Assembly: GCF_022846655.1 (NCBI RefSeq)
Contig: NZ_AP025667.1
Coordinates: forward strand, 6,113,001-6,177,000
Length of the DNA stretch: 64,000 nucleotides
Reading direction: 5' to 3'
Source of the DNA: Streptomyces seoulensis
GTDB taxonomy: Bacteria; Actinomycetota; Actinomycetes; Streptomycetales; Streptomycetaceae
Part shown: positions 17,154 to 25,714 of the stretch, in pieces
How positions within the stretch are numbered: the stretch's first letter is position 1
Layout of the letters: every line of letters begins with the position of its first letter
Made by a program: the position numbers and the translations under genes
Notes under the pieces: model-generated
The model's database searches: none
The model's input: the letters and a program-made list of their open reading frames with translations, nothing else
Told to the model about the DNA's origin: nothing

Positions 17154-18110
17154 GTGGCCGGGACGTCCAAGGGTGAACACCGAATAGGGCTGCTGAACGG
17201 CATCGCCGCCTACGGCATGTGGGGGCTCGTCCCCCTCTTCTGGCCCCTGCTGAAACCGGCCGGCGCCATGGAGATCCTGGCCCACCGGATGGTGTGGTCC
17301 CTCGTCTTCGTCGCCGTCGCGCTGCTGGTCGTCCGGCGCTGGGCCTGGGCGGGCGAGCTGCTGCGGCAGCCGCGCCGTCTCGGGCTGATCGCGGTGGCCG
17401 CCGCCGTCATCACCGTGAACTGGGGCGTCTACATCTGGGCTGTGAACTCCGGTCACGTGGTCGAGGCGTCACTCGGGTACTTCATCAATCCGCTGATGAC
17501 CATCGCGCTGGGCGTGCTGCTGCTGAAGGAGCGGCTGCGGCCGACGCAGTGGGCGGCGGTCGGCGTCGGCTTCGCCGCGGTGGTCGTGCTGACCGTGGGA
17601 TACGGGCAGCCGCCGTGGATCTCCCTCTGCCTCGCCGTCTCCTTCGCCACGTACGGGCTGGTGAAGAAGAAGGTCGGCCTCGGCGGGGTCGAGTCCCTGG
17701 CCGCGGAGACCGCGATCCAGTTCCTCCCCGCGCTCGCGTACCTGATCTGGCTGAGCACCCACGGCGACCTCACCTTCGCCACGGAAGGCCCCGGCCACGC
17801 CGCCCTCCTCGCCTCCACCGGCATCGTGACGGCCCTCCCCCTGGTCTGCTTCGGCGCCGCCGCGATCCGCGTCCCCCTCTCCACCCTCGGCCTCCTCCAG
17901 TACCTGGCCCCCGTCTTCCAGTTCCTCCTCGGCATCCTCTACTTCCACGAGGCGATGCCGCCCGAGCGCTGGGCGGGCTTCGCCCTGGTGTGGCTGGCCC
18001 TGATCCTCCTGACAGCGGACGCGATGCGCTCCGCGCACCGGGCACGCGTGGTGGCGACGTCCCGCCCGACGGACCCGGCCGCGGCGGCGGTGGACGCGGT
18101 CGATGTCTGA
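17154..18110 (+). CDS. rarD: EamA-family transporter RarD
   Basis: Ten-helix drug/metabolite-family membrane transporter, 318 aa. The N-terminal signature GLLNGIAAYGMWGLVPLFWP is typical of RarD, and the EamA repeat carries SLGYFINPLMTIALGV and PLSTLGLLQYLAPVFQFL. The GTG at 17154 follows GAAGGAGGAG. The true substrate of RarD proteins is not established. The 3' end overlaps a decayed gene by 8 bp. Confidence 0.9.
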   Translation: MAGTSKGEHRIGLLNGIAAYGMWGLVPLFWPLLKPAGAMEILAHRMVWSLVFVAVALLVVRRWAWAGELLRQPRRLGLIAVAAAVITVNWGVYIWAVNSGHVVEASLGYFINPLMTIALGVLLLKERLRPTQWAAVGVGFAAVVVLTVGYGQPPWISLCLAVSFATYGLVKKKVGLGGVESLAAETAIQFLPALAYLIWLSTHGDLTFATEGPGHAALLASTGIVTALPLVCFGAAAIRVPLSTLGLLQYLAPVFQFLLGILYFHEAMPPERWAGFALVWLALILLTADAMRSAHRARVVATSRPTDPAAAAVDAVDV

Positions 18111-18341
18111 CCGACTGGGGACCCGCGGTGACTTCGACGCGGTGGTCATCAGGACCGACCACGGCGACGACCGGGCCTGGCGGGGCGTGATGGCGGCACT
18201 GCGGCAGCACGGGGCGCACCTCCACTTCGTCGTCGATCCGGCCTGGGCGGGGGCGGCCATCGACGCATCGGCAACCTGGGCTTCGAGGAGTACGCGGCCT
18301 GGGCGCGCGGTACGCCCGGCGGGGTCTACCGGTCGCCCTGA
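18103..18341 (+). pseudogene. Decayed DUF6924-like gene with internal deletion and frameshift
   Basis: The reading frame from the ATG at 18103 gives FDAVVIRTDHGDDRAWRGVM and HLHFVVDPAWAG, which resemble the N-terminal half of the Streptomyces DUF6924 family as I remember it. From 18264 a different frame gives RIGNLGFEEYAAWARGTP and GVYRSP before a stop at 18341, like the family C-terminus. About 60 middle residues are missing and the two parts are out of frame, so a deletion has destroyed the gene. The family match is from memory; the frame break is seen directly. Confidence 0.65.
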
Positions 18342-18424
18342 GGGCACCGGACCCGGTCGCGGGAAGGTGTGGCGAGCGGGCGCTTCGGTGGGTGGTCGGC
18401 GCTGGTCGGCGCTATAAGGGCTGC

Positions 18425-18898
18425 ATGGCTACTTCTTCATCGCGGCCCGAGCCGCTGCACTGGAAGGTCGTGGTCGACGCGGTCGACCCGCATGCGCAGG
18501 CCGACTTCTGGGGGGCCGCGCTGCACTACGAGCCCGAGGACAACAGTGCGCTGATCGAACGGCTGCTGTCGTCCGGGGCGCTGTCCGGGGAGGCCACGGT
18601 CGAGTACCACGGGCGGCCGGCCTTCCGGGATCTCGTGGCCGTACGTCATCCCGACGACCCGCACGACCCGGGGACGGGGACGGGGCTGGGGCGGCGGCTG
18701 CTCTTCCAGCGCGTGCCGGAGGCGAAGGGCGGCAAGAACCGTCTGCACCTCGACGTCCACGCCGGCCCGGAGCGGAGGCCGCAGGAGGTGGCGCGGCTCA
18801 CCGCGCTGGGGGCGACCGTACTGCGTGAGGTGAGTGAGCCCGGCGGGTCGTGGACCGTTCTGGCGGACCCTGAGGGGAACGAGTTCTGCGTCCAGTAG
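18425..18898 (+). CDS. VOC/glyoxalase-like domain protein
   Basis: Small protein of 157 aa with the vicinal-oxygen-chelate fold pattern: LHWKVVVDAVDPHAQADFWGAA at residues 10-31 (given here in part), then NRLHLDVHA and a C-terminal LADPEGNEFCVQ. This is the single-protein form common in Streptomyces (Glyoxalase_6 type). The ATG at 18425 has AAGGG 5 nt upstream. The reaction is unknown; such proteins may be enzymes or drug-binding proteins. Confidence 0.82.
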   Translation: MATSSSRPEPLHWKVVVDAVDPHAQADFWGAALHYEPEDNSALIERLLSSGALSGEATVEYHGRPAFRDLVAVRHPDDPHDPGTGTGLGRRLLFQRVPEAKGGKNRLHLDVHAGPERRPQEVARLTALGATVLREVSEPGGSWTVLADPEGNEFCVQ

Positions 18899-18909
18899 TA
18901 GACATAGGC

Positions 18910-19305
18910 ATGACCATGACCAAGTTGCTGAGACCCGTCCTCACCGTCGCGCTGCTGGCCTCGGCCACCGCCTGCGCCGGGGCGTCCGTGGCGGACCGCC
19001 CGGCGGACACCCCGACCGCCTCGAAGCCCGCCGCCTCGAAGTCCGTCGGTGCGAACCCCCAGCCGGTCACCGCCTCCATGCCGGACGTCACCGGCGGCAA
19101 CGCCGGCCGCGCGGTCGAGCAGATGGGCCCCGACACCGAGGTCACCCTCAAGGACGTGAGCGGGAAGGGGCGTTCGGTGGACGACCCGGCCGAGTGGAAG
19201 ATCTGCCACACCCGGCCGGGGCCGAACCAGCAGATCACCGACTATCCCGTGATCCTCGGCGTGGTGCGCGCCGCGGAGAGCTGCGAGGGCACGGCCCTAC
19301 GGTGA
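18910..19305 (+). CDS. Small secreted lipoprotein with PASTA-like region
   Basis: 131 aa. A signal peptide (LLRPVLTVALLASATAC) ends in a lipobox with Cys22, so the protein is probably anchored outside the membrane. A Ser/Lys/Pro linker follows. Then VTGGNAGRAVEQMG and YPVILGVVRAAESCE suggest a PASTA-like fold with two cysteines (in KICHTRPG and ESCEG). It starts 11 bp after the VOC gene, so the two may be cotranscribed. Function unknown. Confidence 0.75.
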   Translation: MTMTKLLRPVLTVALLASATACAGASVADRPADTPTASKPAASKSVGANPQPVTASMPDVTGGNAGRAVEQMGPDTEVTLKDVSGKGRSVDDPAEWKICHTRPGPNQQITDYPVILGVVRAAESCEGTALR

Positions 19306-19312
19306 GGTGACC

Positions 19313-20386
19313 TCACGCGTCGGCCGCGGCCGCGCGCTCCGTCAGGCGGGTCATCCGGGTACGGGCCGACTCCAGCGGGCGGGGGTCGGCGGCGGCCGGA
19401 CCCGGCCCGGCCGCGAGCGAGGTCCACACGTCGATCAGGTCGCGGCCCATCCGGAGCCCCTGCTCCGGGTCCCGCACCGCGCGCCATGCCGTCGCCGCAC
19501 TGCGTACGTTGCCGTACGCCGTCGCCGGGTCGCCCGCCTCCGCGCGCTTGCGGGCCAGGTCCAGGGAGAGGGCGAAGGCGCGGGCCGGGTCGCCGGTCAG
19601 GTACGCGATGTACGCGGACAGTTCGCGCAGGTGCAGCACCTCGGGATGACGCGGCCCCAGCGCGCCGGACGCGTCGGCCACCGCACGGCTCGCCAGCTCG
19701 GCCGCCCGCTCCACCCGGCCCTCGCTCACGGCCTCCCCGATCCGCTGCCACGCACCGGCCCACGCCTGGGCCCCCTCCGCGCTCTCGGCCACGGGCGTCT
19801 CCGCGAGCATCTCCTCCGCGATGGCGTCGAAACGGCTCGGGGGAACGGGCTCGGGGTCGGGTTCGGGGACCGGCTTGGGGCCGAGGACGAGTTCGGGGCC
19901 CGGCTCGGTCCGGGAGCCGGACGCGGGCTGAGGCCGAGAGTGGCCGGCGGGTGCGGAAAGGGGGTCAGGTATCCGTTCGGCCGAAGGCGCGGGCGCCGTC
20001 GGCCGCACCGGTGCCCCCTTCGCCGAAGGCGCCGGCCCGGCCGGGCCCGCCCCCATCACCGGCGGCGGCCCGAAAACGCCCCGAGGCGGCTGCACGGTCC
20101 CCGGCGCCGCGGGCAACCGCGTCGGCGTCCCCGTCATCCGGGTCGTGCCGTCGGGGGCGATCTCCAGCGGGACCAGGCAGCCCGCCGCGTCGTCGTGGAT
20201 GGTGGCCCGTATCGGGGTGCCATGGACCGTGGCCAGGTGGTGGAGGTGGTTGAGGACGGCGTCGTGGATGTCCTCGCCCGGAGCCCGCGGGACCGGGGTG
20301 CCCGACACGGATGCCGTGCCGGTGGCCGAGACGCGGACCTGGACCGACCGGTCCCCGCGCCGCTTCTCGAAACTCAGTCGAGACAT
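19313..20386 (-). CDS. Tetratricopeptide-repeat protein, function unknown
   Basis: 357 aa. The N-terminal 95 residues form a small domain (SVQVRVSATGTASVSGTPVP and APGEDIHDAVLNHLHHLA). A Pro/Ala-rich linker runs from 95 to 185. The C-terminal part (190-350) is helical, with TPR-like patterns such as GRVERAAELASRAVADAS and LSAYIAYLTGDPARAFALSL. Proteins of this layout are common in Streptomyces without known role. GAGGGAAG precedes the ATG at 20386. It ends convergently 7 bp from the lipoprotein gene. Confidence 0.75.
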   Translation of the reverse strand: MSRLSFEKRRGDRSVQVRVSATGTASVSGTPVPRAPGEDIHDAVLNHLHHLATVHGTPIRATIHDDAAGCLVPLEIAPDGTTRMTGTPTRLPAAPGTVQPPRGVFGPPPVMGAGPAGPAPSAKGAPVRPTAPAPSAERIPDPLSAPAGHSRPQPASGSRTEPGPELVLGPKPVPEPDPEPVPPSRFDAIAEEMLAETPVAESAEGAQAWAGAWQRIGEAVSEGRVERAAELASRAVADASGALGPRHPEVLHLRELSAYIAYLTGDPARAFALSLDLARKRAEAGDPATAYGNVRSAATAWRAVRDPEQGLRMGRDLIDVWTSLAAGPGPAAADPRPLESARTRMTRLTERAAAADA

Positions 20387-20581
20387 CCGCTTCCCTCACT
20401 CCCCCGGCGCCGCGCTCCGGTCGTACGCCTCCTGACAACCAGTCTCGCCGCCCGCCTCATCCCGCGCGTCACCGCGACGTCACAGCCTCGCACCAGCCGT
20501 CCTTGCCGAGGGATACTTGCATGTGCATAAGATGCGTACAGATCTATCGTGGCTTCACCCGCACGCGCCCCCGAGGTCCCC

Positions 20582-21163
20582 ATGAGCCGTCGTTTCCTCT
20601 TCGTCCTGGGCAGCGCCCGCACCCAGGGCAACACCGAGTTCCTCGCCCGTGCCGCAGCCGAGCAGTTGCCCGAGGGGGTGGAGCAGGAGTGGGTCCGGCT
20701 GGCCGGGCTCCCGCTGCCCGAGGCCGAGGACCTGCGGCACGACAGCGACCACGTACGCCCCGCCGCCGACACCCCGGCCGGGATGCTGCTGGACGCCACC
20801 CTCGCCGCCACGGACGTGGTGATCGCCTCGCCGCTGTACTGGTACTCGGTGTCCAGCCTCACCAAGCGGTACCTGGACCACTGGTCGGGCTGGCTGCGCA
20901 TCCCCGGCGCCGGTTTCAAGGACGCCATGGCGGGCCGGACCCTGTGGGGCGTGACGGCGCTCGCGGACCGGGACCCCTCGGTCGCCGAGCCGCTCGTCGG
21001 CACCCTCAACAACTCCGCCGCCTACCTGAAGATGCGCTTCGGCGGCGTCCTGCTCGGCAACGGCAGCGGACCCGGCGACGTACGCGGCGACACCGAGGCG
21101 CTGGCCCGCGCGAAGACCTTCTTCGCGCGGGAGGCGCCCCTCGCCCGCTTCCCGGGCCGCTGA
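20582..21163 (+). CDS. NAD(P)H-dependent FMN reductase, flavodoxin-like fold
   Basis: 193 aa. The flavin phosphate loop is LGSARTQGNTEFLARAA near residue 9, and SPLYWYSVSSLTKRYLD (residues about 83-99) is the active-site region of the NADPH-dependent FMN reductase/NQO family. It would reduce FMN, quinones or similar acceptors in the cytoplasm. The ATG at 20582 has GAGG 5 nt upstream. The region before it (20511-20550) is unusually AT-rich, with TTGCAT and AGATCT 17 nt apart as a possible promoter. Confidence 0.85.
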   Translation: MSRRFLFVLGSARTQGNTEFLARAAAEQLPEGVEQEWVRLAGLPLPEAEDLRHDSDHVRPAADTPAGMLLDATLAATDVVIASPLYWYSVSSLTKRYLDHWSGWLRIPGAGFKDAMAGRTLWGVTALADRDPSVAEPLVGTLNNSAAYLKMRFGGVLLGNGSGPGDVRGDTEALARAKTFFAREAPLARFPGR

Positions 21164-21170
21164 ACCCTGC

Positions 21171-22070
21171 TCACGCCGTGATGTCCTTCGTCGTGAACCG
21201 CGCCCACGCGGCCGTGCCGAACACCGCCGCGTAGACCGCCTGGAGCCCGAGGTTCCTGCGCAGGTCGTCCCAGAGGACCGGGTCGCGCAGGAGGTCGGCG
21301 AAGGACAGCCAGTAGTGCGAGAACAGGTAGGGCTGGACGGCGTGGAGCTGCGGGATCTGGTCGAGGATCTGGACCGTGATCAGCAGTCCCACGGTGGTCG
21401 CCATCGCCGCGATACCGCTGTTGGTCAGCGTCGACACGAACAGCCCGAGCGCCGCCACGCCGATCAGCGAGGCCGCGACGGCCAGGGCGATGAGCAGCGC
21501 CCGGAGCAGGCCCTCGCCGAAGCCGATCCGGGTGCCGGAGATCGTGGTGACCTCACCGAGCGGGAACAGCAGCGCGCCGGCGGCCAGCGCGGAGACGGCG
21601 ACGACCAGGGTGGCCAGCAGGCAGAAGGCCAGGACGGTCGCGTACTTGGTCAGCAGCAGCCGGGTACGGCCCGCCGGGGCGACCAGCAGATAGCGCAGCG
21701 TGCCCGCGCCGGCCTCACCCGCGACGGCGTCCCCCGCGATCACCCCGACCGCCATCGGCAGGAAGAACGGCAGGGTCGCCGCGAGCGCGGTGAAGACCAG
21801 GAACAGGCCGTTGTTGGTGACCTGCGCGATGAACGCCGGACCACCGCCCCCGCCCCCGTCCGACGGGCCGCCGTCCCCCGTCTCGACCCGCACCGCGATC
21901 CCGATCAGCACCGGCACCGCCGCCAGCACCGCGAGCAGCACGAGGGTGCGCCAGCGGCGCAGGGTGGTGACCAGCTCGCTGCGCAGCAGCCCGAGGGTCC
22001 ACAGCGGCCGCAGCGCGGTGGGACGCGCCGCCTCGGTGGCCGGCGCCCCGGTCGTCTCAGCCCGCGACAT
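21171..22070 (-). CDS. ABC transporter permease
   Basis: Membrane subunit of an exporter-type ABC system, 299 aa, with six hydrophobic segments. The pattern LRSELVTTLRRWRTLVLL at the start, then GDAVAGEAGAGTLRYLLVAP, is typical of ABC-2 permeases. Its start overlaps the ATPase gene by 14 bp, so it forms one transcription unit with that gene and the LolA-fold gene upstream. It ends 7 bp from the convergent FMN reductase. Confidence 0.9.
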   Translation of the reverse strand: MSRAETTGAPATEAARPTALRPLWTLGLLRSELVTTLRRWRTLVLLAVLAAVPVLIGIAVRVETGDGGPSDGGGGGGPAFIAQVTNNGLFLVFTALAATLPFFLPMAVGVIAGDAVAGEAGAGTLRYLLVAPAGRTRLLLTKYATVLAFCLLATLVVAVSALAAGALLFPLGEVTTISGTRIGFGEGLLRALLIALAVAASLIGVAALGLFVSTLTNSGIAAMATTVGLLITVQILDQIPQLHAVQPYLFSHYWLSFADLLRDPVLWDDLRRNLGLQAVYAAVFGTAAWARFTTKDITA

Positions 22071-23055
22071 CGAAGCCCTCCCCCGTCAGTGCCACGAAGG
22101 CGTCCTCCAGCGAGGCACGCTCCAGCGTGAATCCCCGTACCCGCACGCCCGCCGCGACCAGGGCCGCGTTCACCTCGGCGAGGTCGCGCGCGGGCGGTTC
22201 CCCGGTGACCGTCTCACCGGTCACGCTGAGGTCGGTGGCGCCCTGCTCCTCGAGCACGCGGGCCGCCTCCGCCGGGTCCGGGGTGGTCACGGCGAGCCGG
22301 CCGCGCGCCCCGGCGGACAGGTCGTCCACCGCGCCCTGGATCACGAGCCGGCCGCGGGTCATCACGGCCGCGTGGGTGCAGACCTGCTCGATCTCGTCGA
22401 GGAGGTGGGAGGAGAGGAAGACGGTGGTGCCGTCGGCGGCCAGTTCACGGATCAGGCCCCGGATCTCCCGCATCCCCTGCGGGTCGAGACCGTTGGTGGG
22501 CTCGTCCAGCACGAGCAGGCGGCGCGGCCGGAGCAGGGCGGCGGCGAGGCCGAGGCGCTGCTTCATGCCGAGGGAGTACGCCTTGGCCTTCTTGCCCCCG
22601 GCCGCGGCGAGCCCCACCCGCTCCAGCGCGGCGGCGACGCGGGCGCGCCGGGTGCGGGGGTCGGCGGCCGGGTCGGCGGCGTCGTAGCGCAGCAGGTTGT
22701 CCCGGCCGGAGAGGAAGCCGTAGAGCGCGGGGCCCTCGATGAGGGCGCCGACCTCGGGCAGCACGGCGCGGGTGGCGCCGGGCATCGGGCGGCCCAGGAC
22801 GTGGGCGGTGCCCGAGGTCGGGTCGATCAGGCCCATCAGCATGCGGATGGTGGTGGTCTTGCCGGAGCCGTTGGGGCCGAGGAAGCCGAAGACGCTGCCC
22901 GCCGGGACGGTCAGGTCGAGACCGTCCACGGCGAGCTGTCCGCCCCGGTACCGCTTGGTGAGTCCGCGGGTGGCGATGACCGGCGCCGCCTCGTCCTGGC
23001 CGGGAGGGGAGCCGGGCTCGCCCGTGACCCGTCCGGCGGCGGACGGTCGCTCCAT
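22057..23055 (-). CDS. ABC transporter ATP-binding protein
   Basis: 332 aa ATPase of the adjacent permease. Walker A is LGPNGSGKTTT (59-69), the signature is SLGMKQR (161-167), and Walker B is LLVLDEPTNGLD (180-191). The C-terminal 80 residues form the extension seen in exporter ATPases of the CcmA/NatA type, so export is more likely than import. GAGGGGGAG precedes the ATG at 23055. Confidence 0.93.
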   Translation of the reverse strand: MERPSAAGRVTGEPGSPPGQDEAAPVIATRGLTKRYRGGQLAVDGLDLTVPAGSVFGFLGPNGSGKTTTIRMLMGLIDPTSGTAHVLGRPMPGATRAVLPEVGALIEGPALYGFLSGRDNLLRYDAADPAADPRTRRARVAAALERVGLAAAGGKKAKAYSLGMKQRLGLAAALLRPRRLLVLDEPTNGLDPQGMREIRGLIRELAADGTTVFLSSHLLDEIEQVCTHAAVMTRGRLVIQGAVDDLSAGARGRLAVTTPDPAEAARVLEEQGATDLSVTGETVTGEPPARDLAEVNAALVAAGVRVRGFTLERASLEDAFVALTGEGFDVAG

Positions 23056-23103
23056 CGGCTCCCCCTCGCTTCGTCGGGCCCCGGGGCCTGGCGCCCCGGA
23101 GGG

Positions 23104-24306
23104 TCACTCGGCGGCGTCGGCCGCCTTCACCAGGGCTTCCTTGGTCACCGCGCCCGCGTAGACCGTGCCGTCGTCGGTGATCAGGGCGTTGACCAGGCGG
23201 GTGGAGAAGACCGTGCCCTTGCCGAAGTCGCCGGAGACCTGGTCGCCGAGCGAGCCGAGGAAGCCGTCGACCGCGCCTTCCTGGGAGCTGGTGGGCCCGC
23301 CCTCGGCACCGGTGTCGAACTTGGCGATGGTGGTCCAGCCCTCGCCGATGGTGTCGGCGCCCTTCAGACCGCCCGGCGCGAACTCCTCGCCGAGCCCCGG
23401 CACGTGCTCCCGCTCGCCTTCCTCGCCCGGCTTCTGCTCGGTCACCTTCGCGCCCTTGGGCGGGCGGAAGTCGAAGGTGGAGGCGGGCGGCGCGGCGAAG
23501 GAGACCTTGGTGAAGCCCGCGTCGAGGACGGCGGCGCCGCCGCTCTTCGGGGTGAGGGTGAACTTCAGCGGCAGTCCGGTCCTGGCGTCGACGCCGATGG
23601 TGACGGCGCGGACGGTGGAGCCGGCCTGCTTGGGCTTGATGACCAGCTTGTAGGCGTCACGGCCGGCGATCCGGGTGGTGCCGTCGACGGTGACCGAGGT
23701 GGTGTCGTCGACCGACTTCAGGGCCTCCTCGGCGAAGTCGTCGGGCGTGGCGGACGGCTGGTGCCCGCGCTTGTCGCCCTTCTCGCCGGAGTGCTGCGCG
23801 GTGGTGTGGAAGACCTCGTTGCTCGCGCTGTCGTACCCCCACACGTCCTTGCCGTCGTGGATGAGGCTGTACTCGGCGTCCCGCTCCAGCAGCGAGACCT
23901 TCTGCCGCTCGGGGCCGTCGGCGGCCACGCGCAGGGTGTGGGTGCCGGAGGCCAGCTCGGTGAGCTTGGTCCGCGGGTCGGCGGAGGAGCCGTCGCCCCG
24001 GCCCTCGGAGCCCATGCCGTTCTGCAGGGCACCGAGGTCGGGCAGGCCCAGGTCGGTGCTGACCTTGACGGTGCCGGACATCTGCTGGACGTCGGACTTG
24101 GCGATCTTCTCGATGAGCTGCTGGGCGCTGATCTCCGGCAGGTCCGGGTCGCCGGAGGCGGCGAGCGCCGGGACCAGCCCGATGGTGGCCGCCGCGACAC
24201 CCACCACCGCGACGGGCACGACGTACCGGGCGGCCTTGCGGCGTCCGGAACGCGGGTCCTCGTCGGGTCCGGTGCCGGTCGCGTGGTCGGATTCGTACGG
24301 TGCCAT
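23104..24306 (-). CDS. LolA-fold secreted or membrane-anchored protein
   Basis: 400 aa. A single N-terminal hydrophobic segment (residues 27-49, VVPVAVVGVAAATIGLVPAL) ends in an Ala-rich stretch like a signal peptide or anchor. The rest matches the LolA/LppX-like fold of actinobacteria: MSGTVKVSTDLGLPDL, VWGYDSASNEVFHT, DAYKLVIKPKQAGSTV and GLPLKFTL. It lies 48 bp upstream of the ABC ATPase on the same strand, reminiscent of a lipid-carrier plus exporter. GGAGGTAAGG precedes the ATG. The cargo is unknown. Confidence 0.82.
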   Translation of the reverse strand: MAPYESDHATGTGPDEDPRSGRRKAARYVVPVAVVGVAAATIGLVPALAASGDPDLPEISAQQLIEKIAKSDVQQMSGTVKVSTDLGLPDLGALQNGMGSEGRGDGSSADPRTKLTELASGTHTLRVAADGPERQKVSLLERDAEYSLIHDGKDVWGYDSASNEVFHTTAQHSGEKGDKRGHQPSATPDDFAEEALKSVDDTTSVTVDGTTRIAGRDAYKLVIKPKQAGSTVRAVTIGVDARTGLPLKFTLTPKSGGAAVLDAGFTKVSFAAPPASTFDFRPPKGAKVTEQKPGEEGEREHVPGLGEEFAPGGLKGADTIGEGWTTIAKFDTGAEGGPTSSQEGAVDGFLGSLGDQVSGDFGKGTVFSTRLVNALITDDGTVYAGAVTKEALVKAADAAE

Positions 24307-24368
24307 GTGTGCCTTACCTCCGTCGTCGGCGGCGGCTGCGCTCGCTGTGGTCCACCTGAGCCGCCATT

Positions 24369-24386
24369 CTCACCCGAATCGGTGAG
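24369..24386. promoter_or_regulatory. Inverted repeat upstream of the LolA-ABC operon
   Basis: CTCACC (24369-24374) and GGTGAG (24381-24386) flank a CGAATC spacer, 63 bp before the LolA-fold start. This is a possible operator, with short arms. Confidence 0.3.
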
Positions 24387-24498
24387 GAGTGGTGGTTTCC
24401 CTGGTTCCCATCACACCAACTCCGCAGTCCTCAAGCGTCAGCCCACGGAGCCAACTCGGCGTACACCTGCGGTATGACGTACGGACCGGACACCCGCG

Positions 24499-24516
24499 CC
24501 GACCCGTAGGGGTCGG
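24499..24516 (-). terminator. Hairpin after the prenyl synthase gene
   Basis: CCGACCC (24499-24505) and GGGTCGG (24510-24516) form a 7-bp GC stem with a 4-nt loop, 11 bp beyond the TAG stop at 24527. It is a plausible intrinsic terminator. Confidence 0.5.
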
Positions 24517-24526
24517 GCAGGGCGCC

Positions 24527-25537
24527 CTAGCCGGCCCGGTGGACCACCGCGTCGCACAGCTCGATCAGGGCCGTCTTGGCGGTGCAGTCCTTCAGCGGGG
24601 CGAGGGCGGCGCGGGCCTCCTCCGCGTACCGCACCGCGTCGCGGCGGGCCTGCTCCAGCGCGGGGTGCGCGCGCAGCGCGGCGAGCGCCTCGGCGAGCCG
24701 GGCGTCGTCGGTGAGGTCGGAGTCCAGCAGCTCGCACAGCGCGAGGTCGCCGGGCTCGCCGAGCCGGGCGGCGCGCTCGCGCAGCCGCAGCACGGGCAGC
24801 GTGGGGACGCCCTCGCGCAGGTCGGTGCCGGGCGTCTTGCCGGACTCGGCGGAGTCGGAGGCGATGTCCAGCACGTCGTCGGCGAGCTGGAAGGCGACGC
24901 CGAGCCGCTCGCCGTACTGGGTGAGCACGTCGACGACGCTCTCGTCGGCGCCGGACATCATGGCGCCGAAGCGACAGGACACGGCGACCAGGGAGCCGGT
25001 CTTGCCGGAGAGGACGTCGAGGTAGTGCTCGACCGGGTCGCGGCCGTCCTGGGGACCCGCGGTCTCCAGTATCTGGCCGGTGACGAGGCGCTCGAAGGCG
25101 AGGGCCTGCACGCGGACGGCCTCGGGGCCGAGATCGGCGAGTATCTGCGTGGCACGGGCGAAGAGGAAGTCACCGGTGAGCACGGCGACGGAGTTGCCCC
25201 AGCGGGTGTTGGCGCTGTCCACGCCGCGCCGCACGGCCGCCTCGTCCATGACGTCGTCGTGGTAGAGCGTGGCCAGGTGGGTCAGCTCGACGACGACGGC
25301 CGAGGGCACGATGCGCGGGGCGTGCCGGTCGCCGAACTGGGCGGACAGCAGCACGAGCAGCGGACGGAACCGCTTGCCGCCGGCCCGCACCAGGTGCTGG
25401 GCGGACCCGGTGATGAAGGGGACCTCGCTCTTGGTGGCCTCTAGCAGGCCCGCCTCGACAGCCGTCAGTCCGGCCTGGACATCGGCTTCCAGTGCCTGGT
25501 CCCGCACGCTCAGCCCGAACGGCCCGACGACGGTCAC
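24527..25537 (-). CDS. Polyprenyl (hepta/octaprenyl-type) diphosphate synthase
   Basis: Trans-prenyltransferase of 336 aa that builds the long isoprenoid diphosphate used as the menaquinone side chain. The first aspartate motif is HDDVMD (residues 93-98) and the second is LADDVLDIASD (218-228). AGGKRFRPLLVLL and SGKTGSLVA are also typical. The GTG at 25537 is chosen because CAGGAGAAC lies just upstream; a longer frame to 25600 has no ribosome site. Chain length cannot be told from sequence alone. Menaquinone genes elsewhere in this window support the role. Confidence 0.88.
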   Translation of the reverse strand: MTVVGPFGLSVRDQALEADVQAGLTAVEAGLLEATKSEVPFITGSAQHLVRAGGKRFRPLLVLLSAQFGDRHAPRIVPSAVVVELTHLATLYHDDVMDEAAVRRGVDSANTRWGNSVAVLTGDFLFARATQILADLGPEAVRVQALAFERLVTGQILETAGPQDGRDPVEHYLDVLSGKTGSLVAVSCRFGAMMSGADESVVDVLTQYGERLGVAFQLADDVLDIASDSAESGKTPGTDLREGVPTLPVLRLRERAARLGEPGDLALCELLDSDLTDDARLAEALAALRAHPALEQARRDAVRYAEEARAALAPLKDCTAKTALIELCDAVVHRAG

Positions 25538-25666
25538 GAGGTTCTCCTGTCTGCTGGTGTCTGCTGGCGACTTCACGGCTTGTCGATAGGTCGCTGCCAT
25601 CAGTCAAGTCAGCGTATCCGGTCCTCTTTGGATCACCGATCGCACCCACCGGTCCAGCTCATGAGG

Positions 25667-25714
25667 TATCGGTTTTCGTCCGGCATGTGCCGGATGGGTG
25701 GACAAGAACCGATA
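25667..25714. repeat. Nested palindrome upstream of the prenyl synthase
   Basis: Outer arms TATCGGTT (25667-25674) and AACCGATA (25707-25714) enclose inner arms CCGGCA (25680-25685) and TGCCGG (25688-25693). Both pairs are perfect. It could be a stem-loop in RNA or a regulator site. Confidence 0.5.

Noticed and set aside
18393..18412. Direct repeat GGTCGGCGCT upstream of the VOC gene as a regulatory site
   Set aside because: A 10-bp tandem repeat in GC-rich non-coding DNA beside a pseudogene is easily explained by slippage; no further support.
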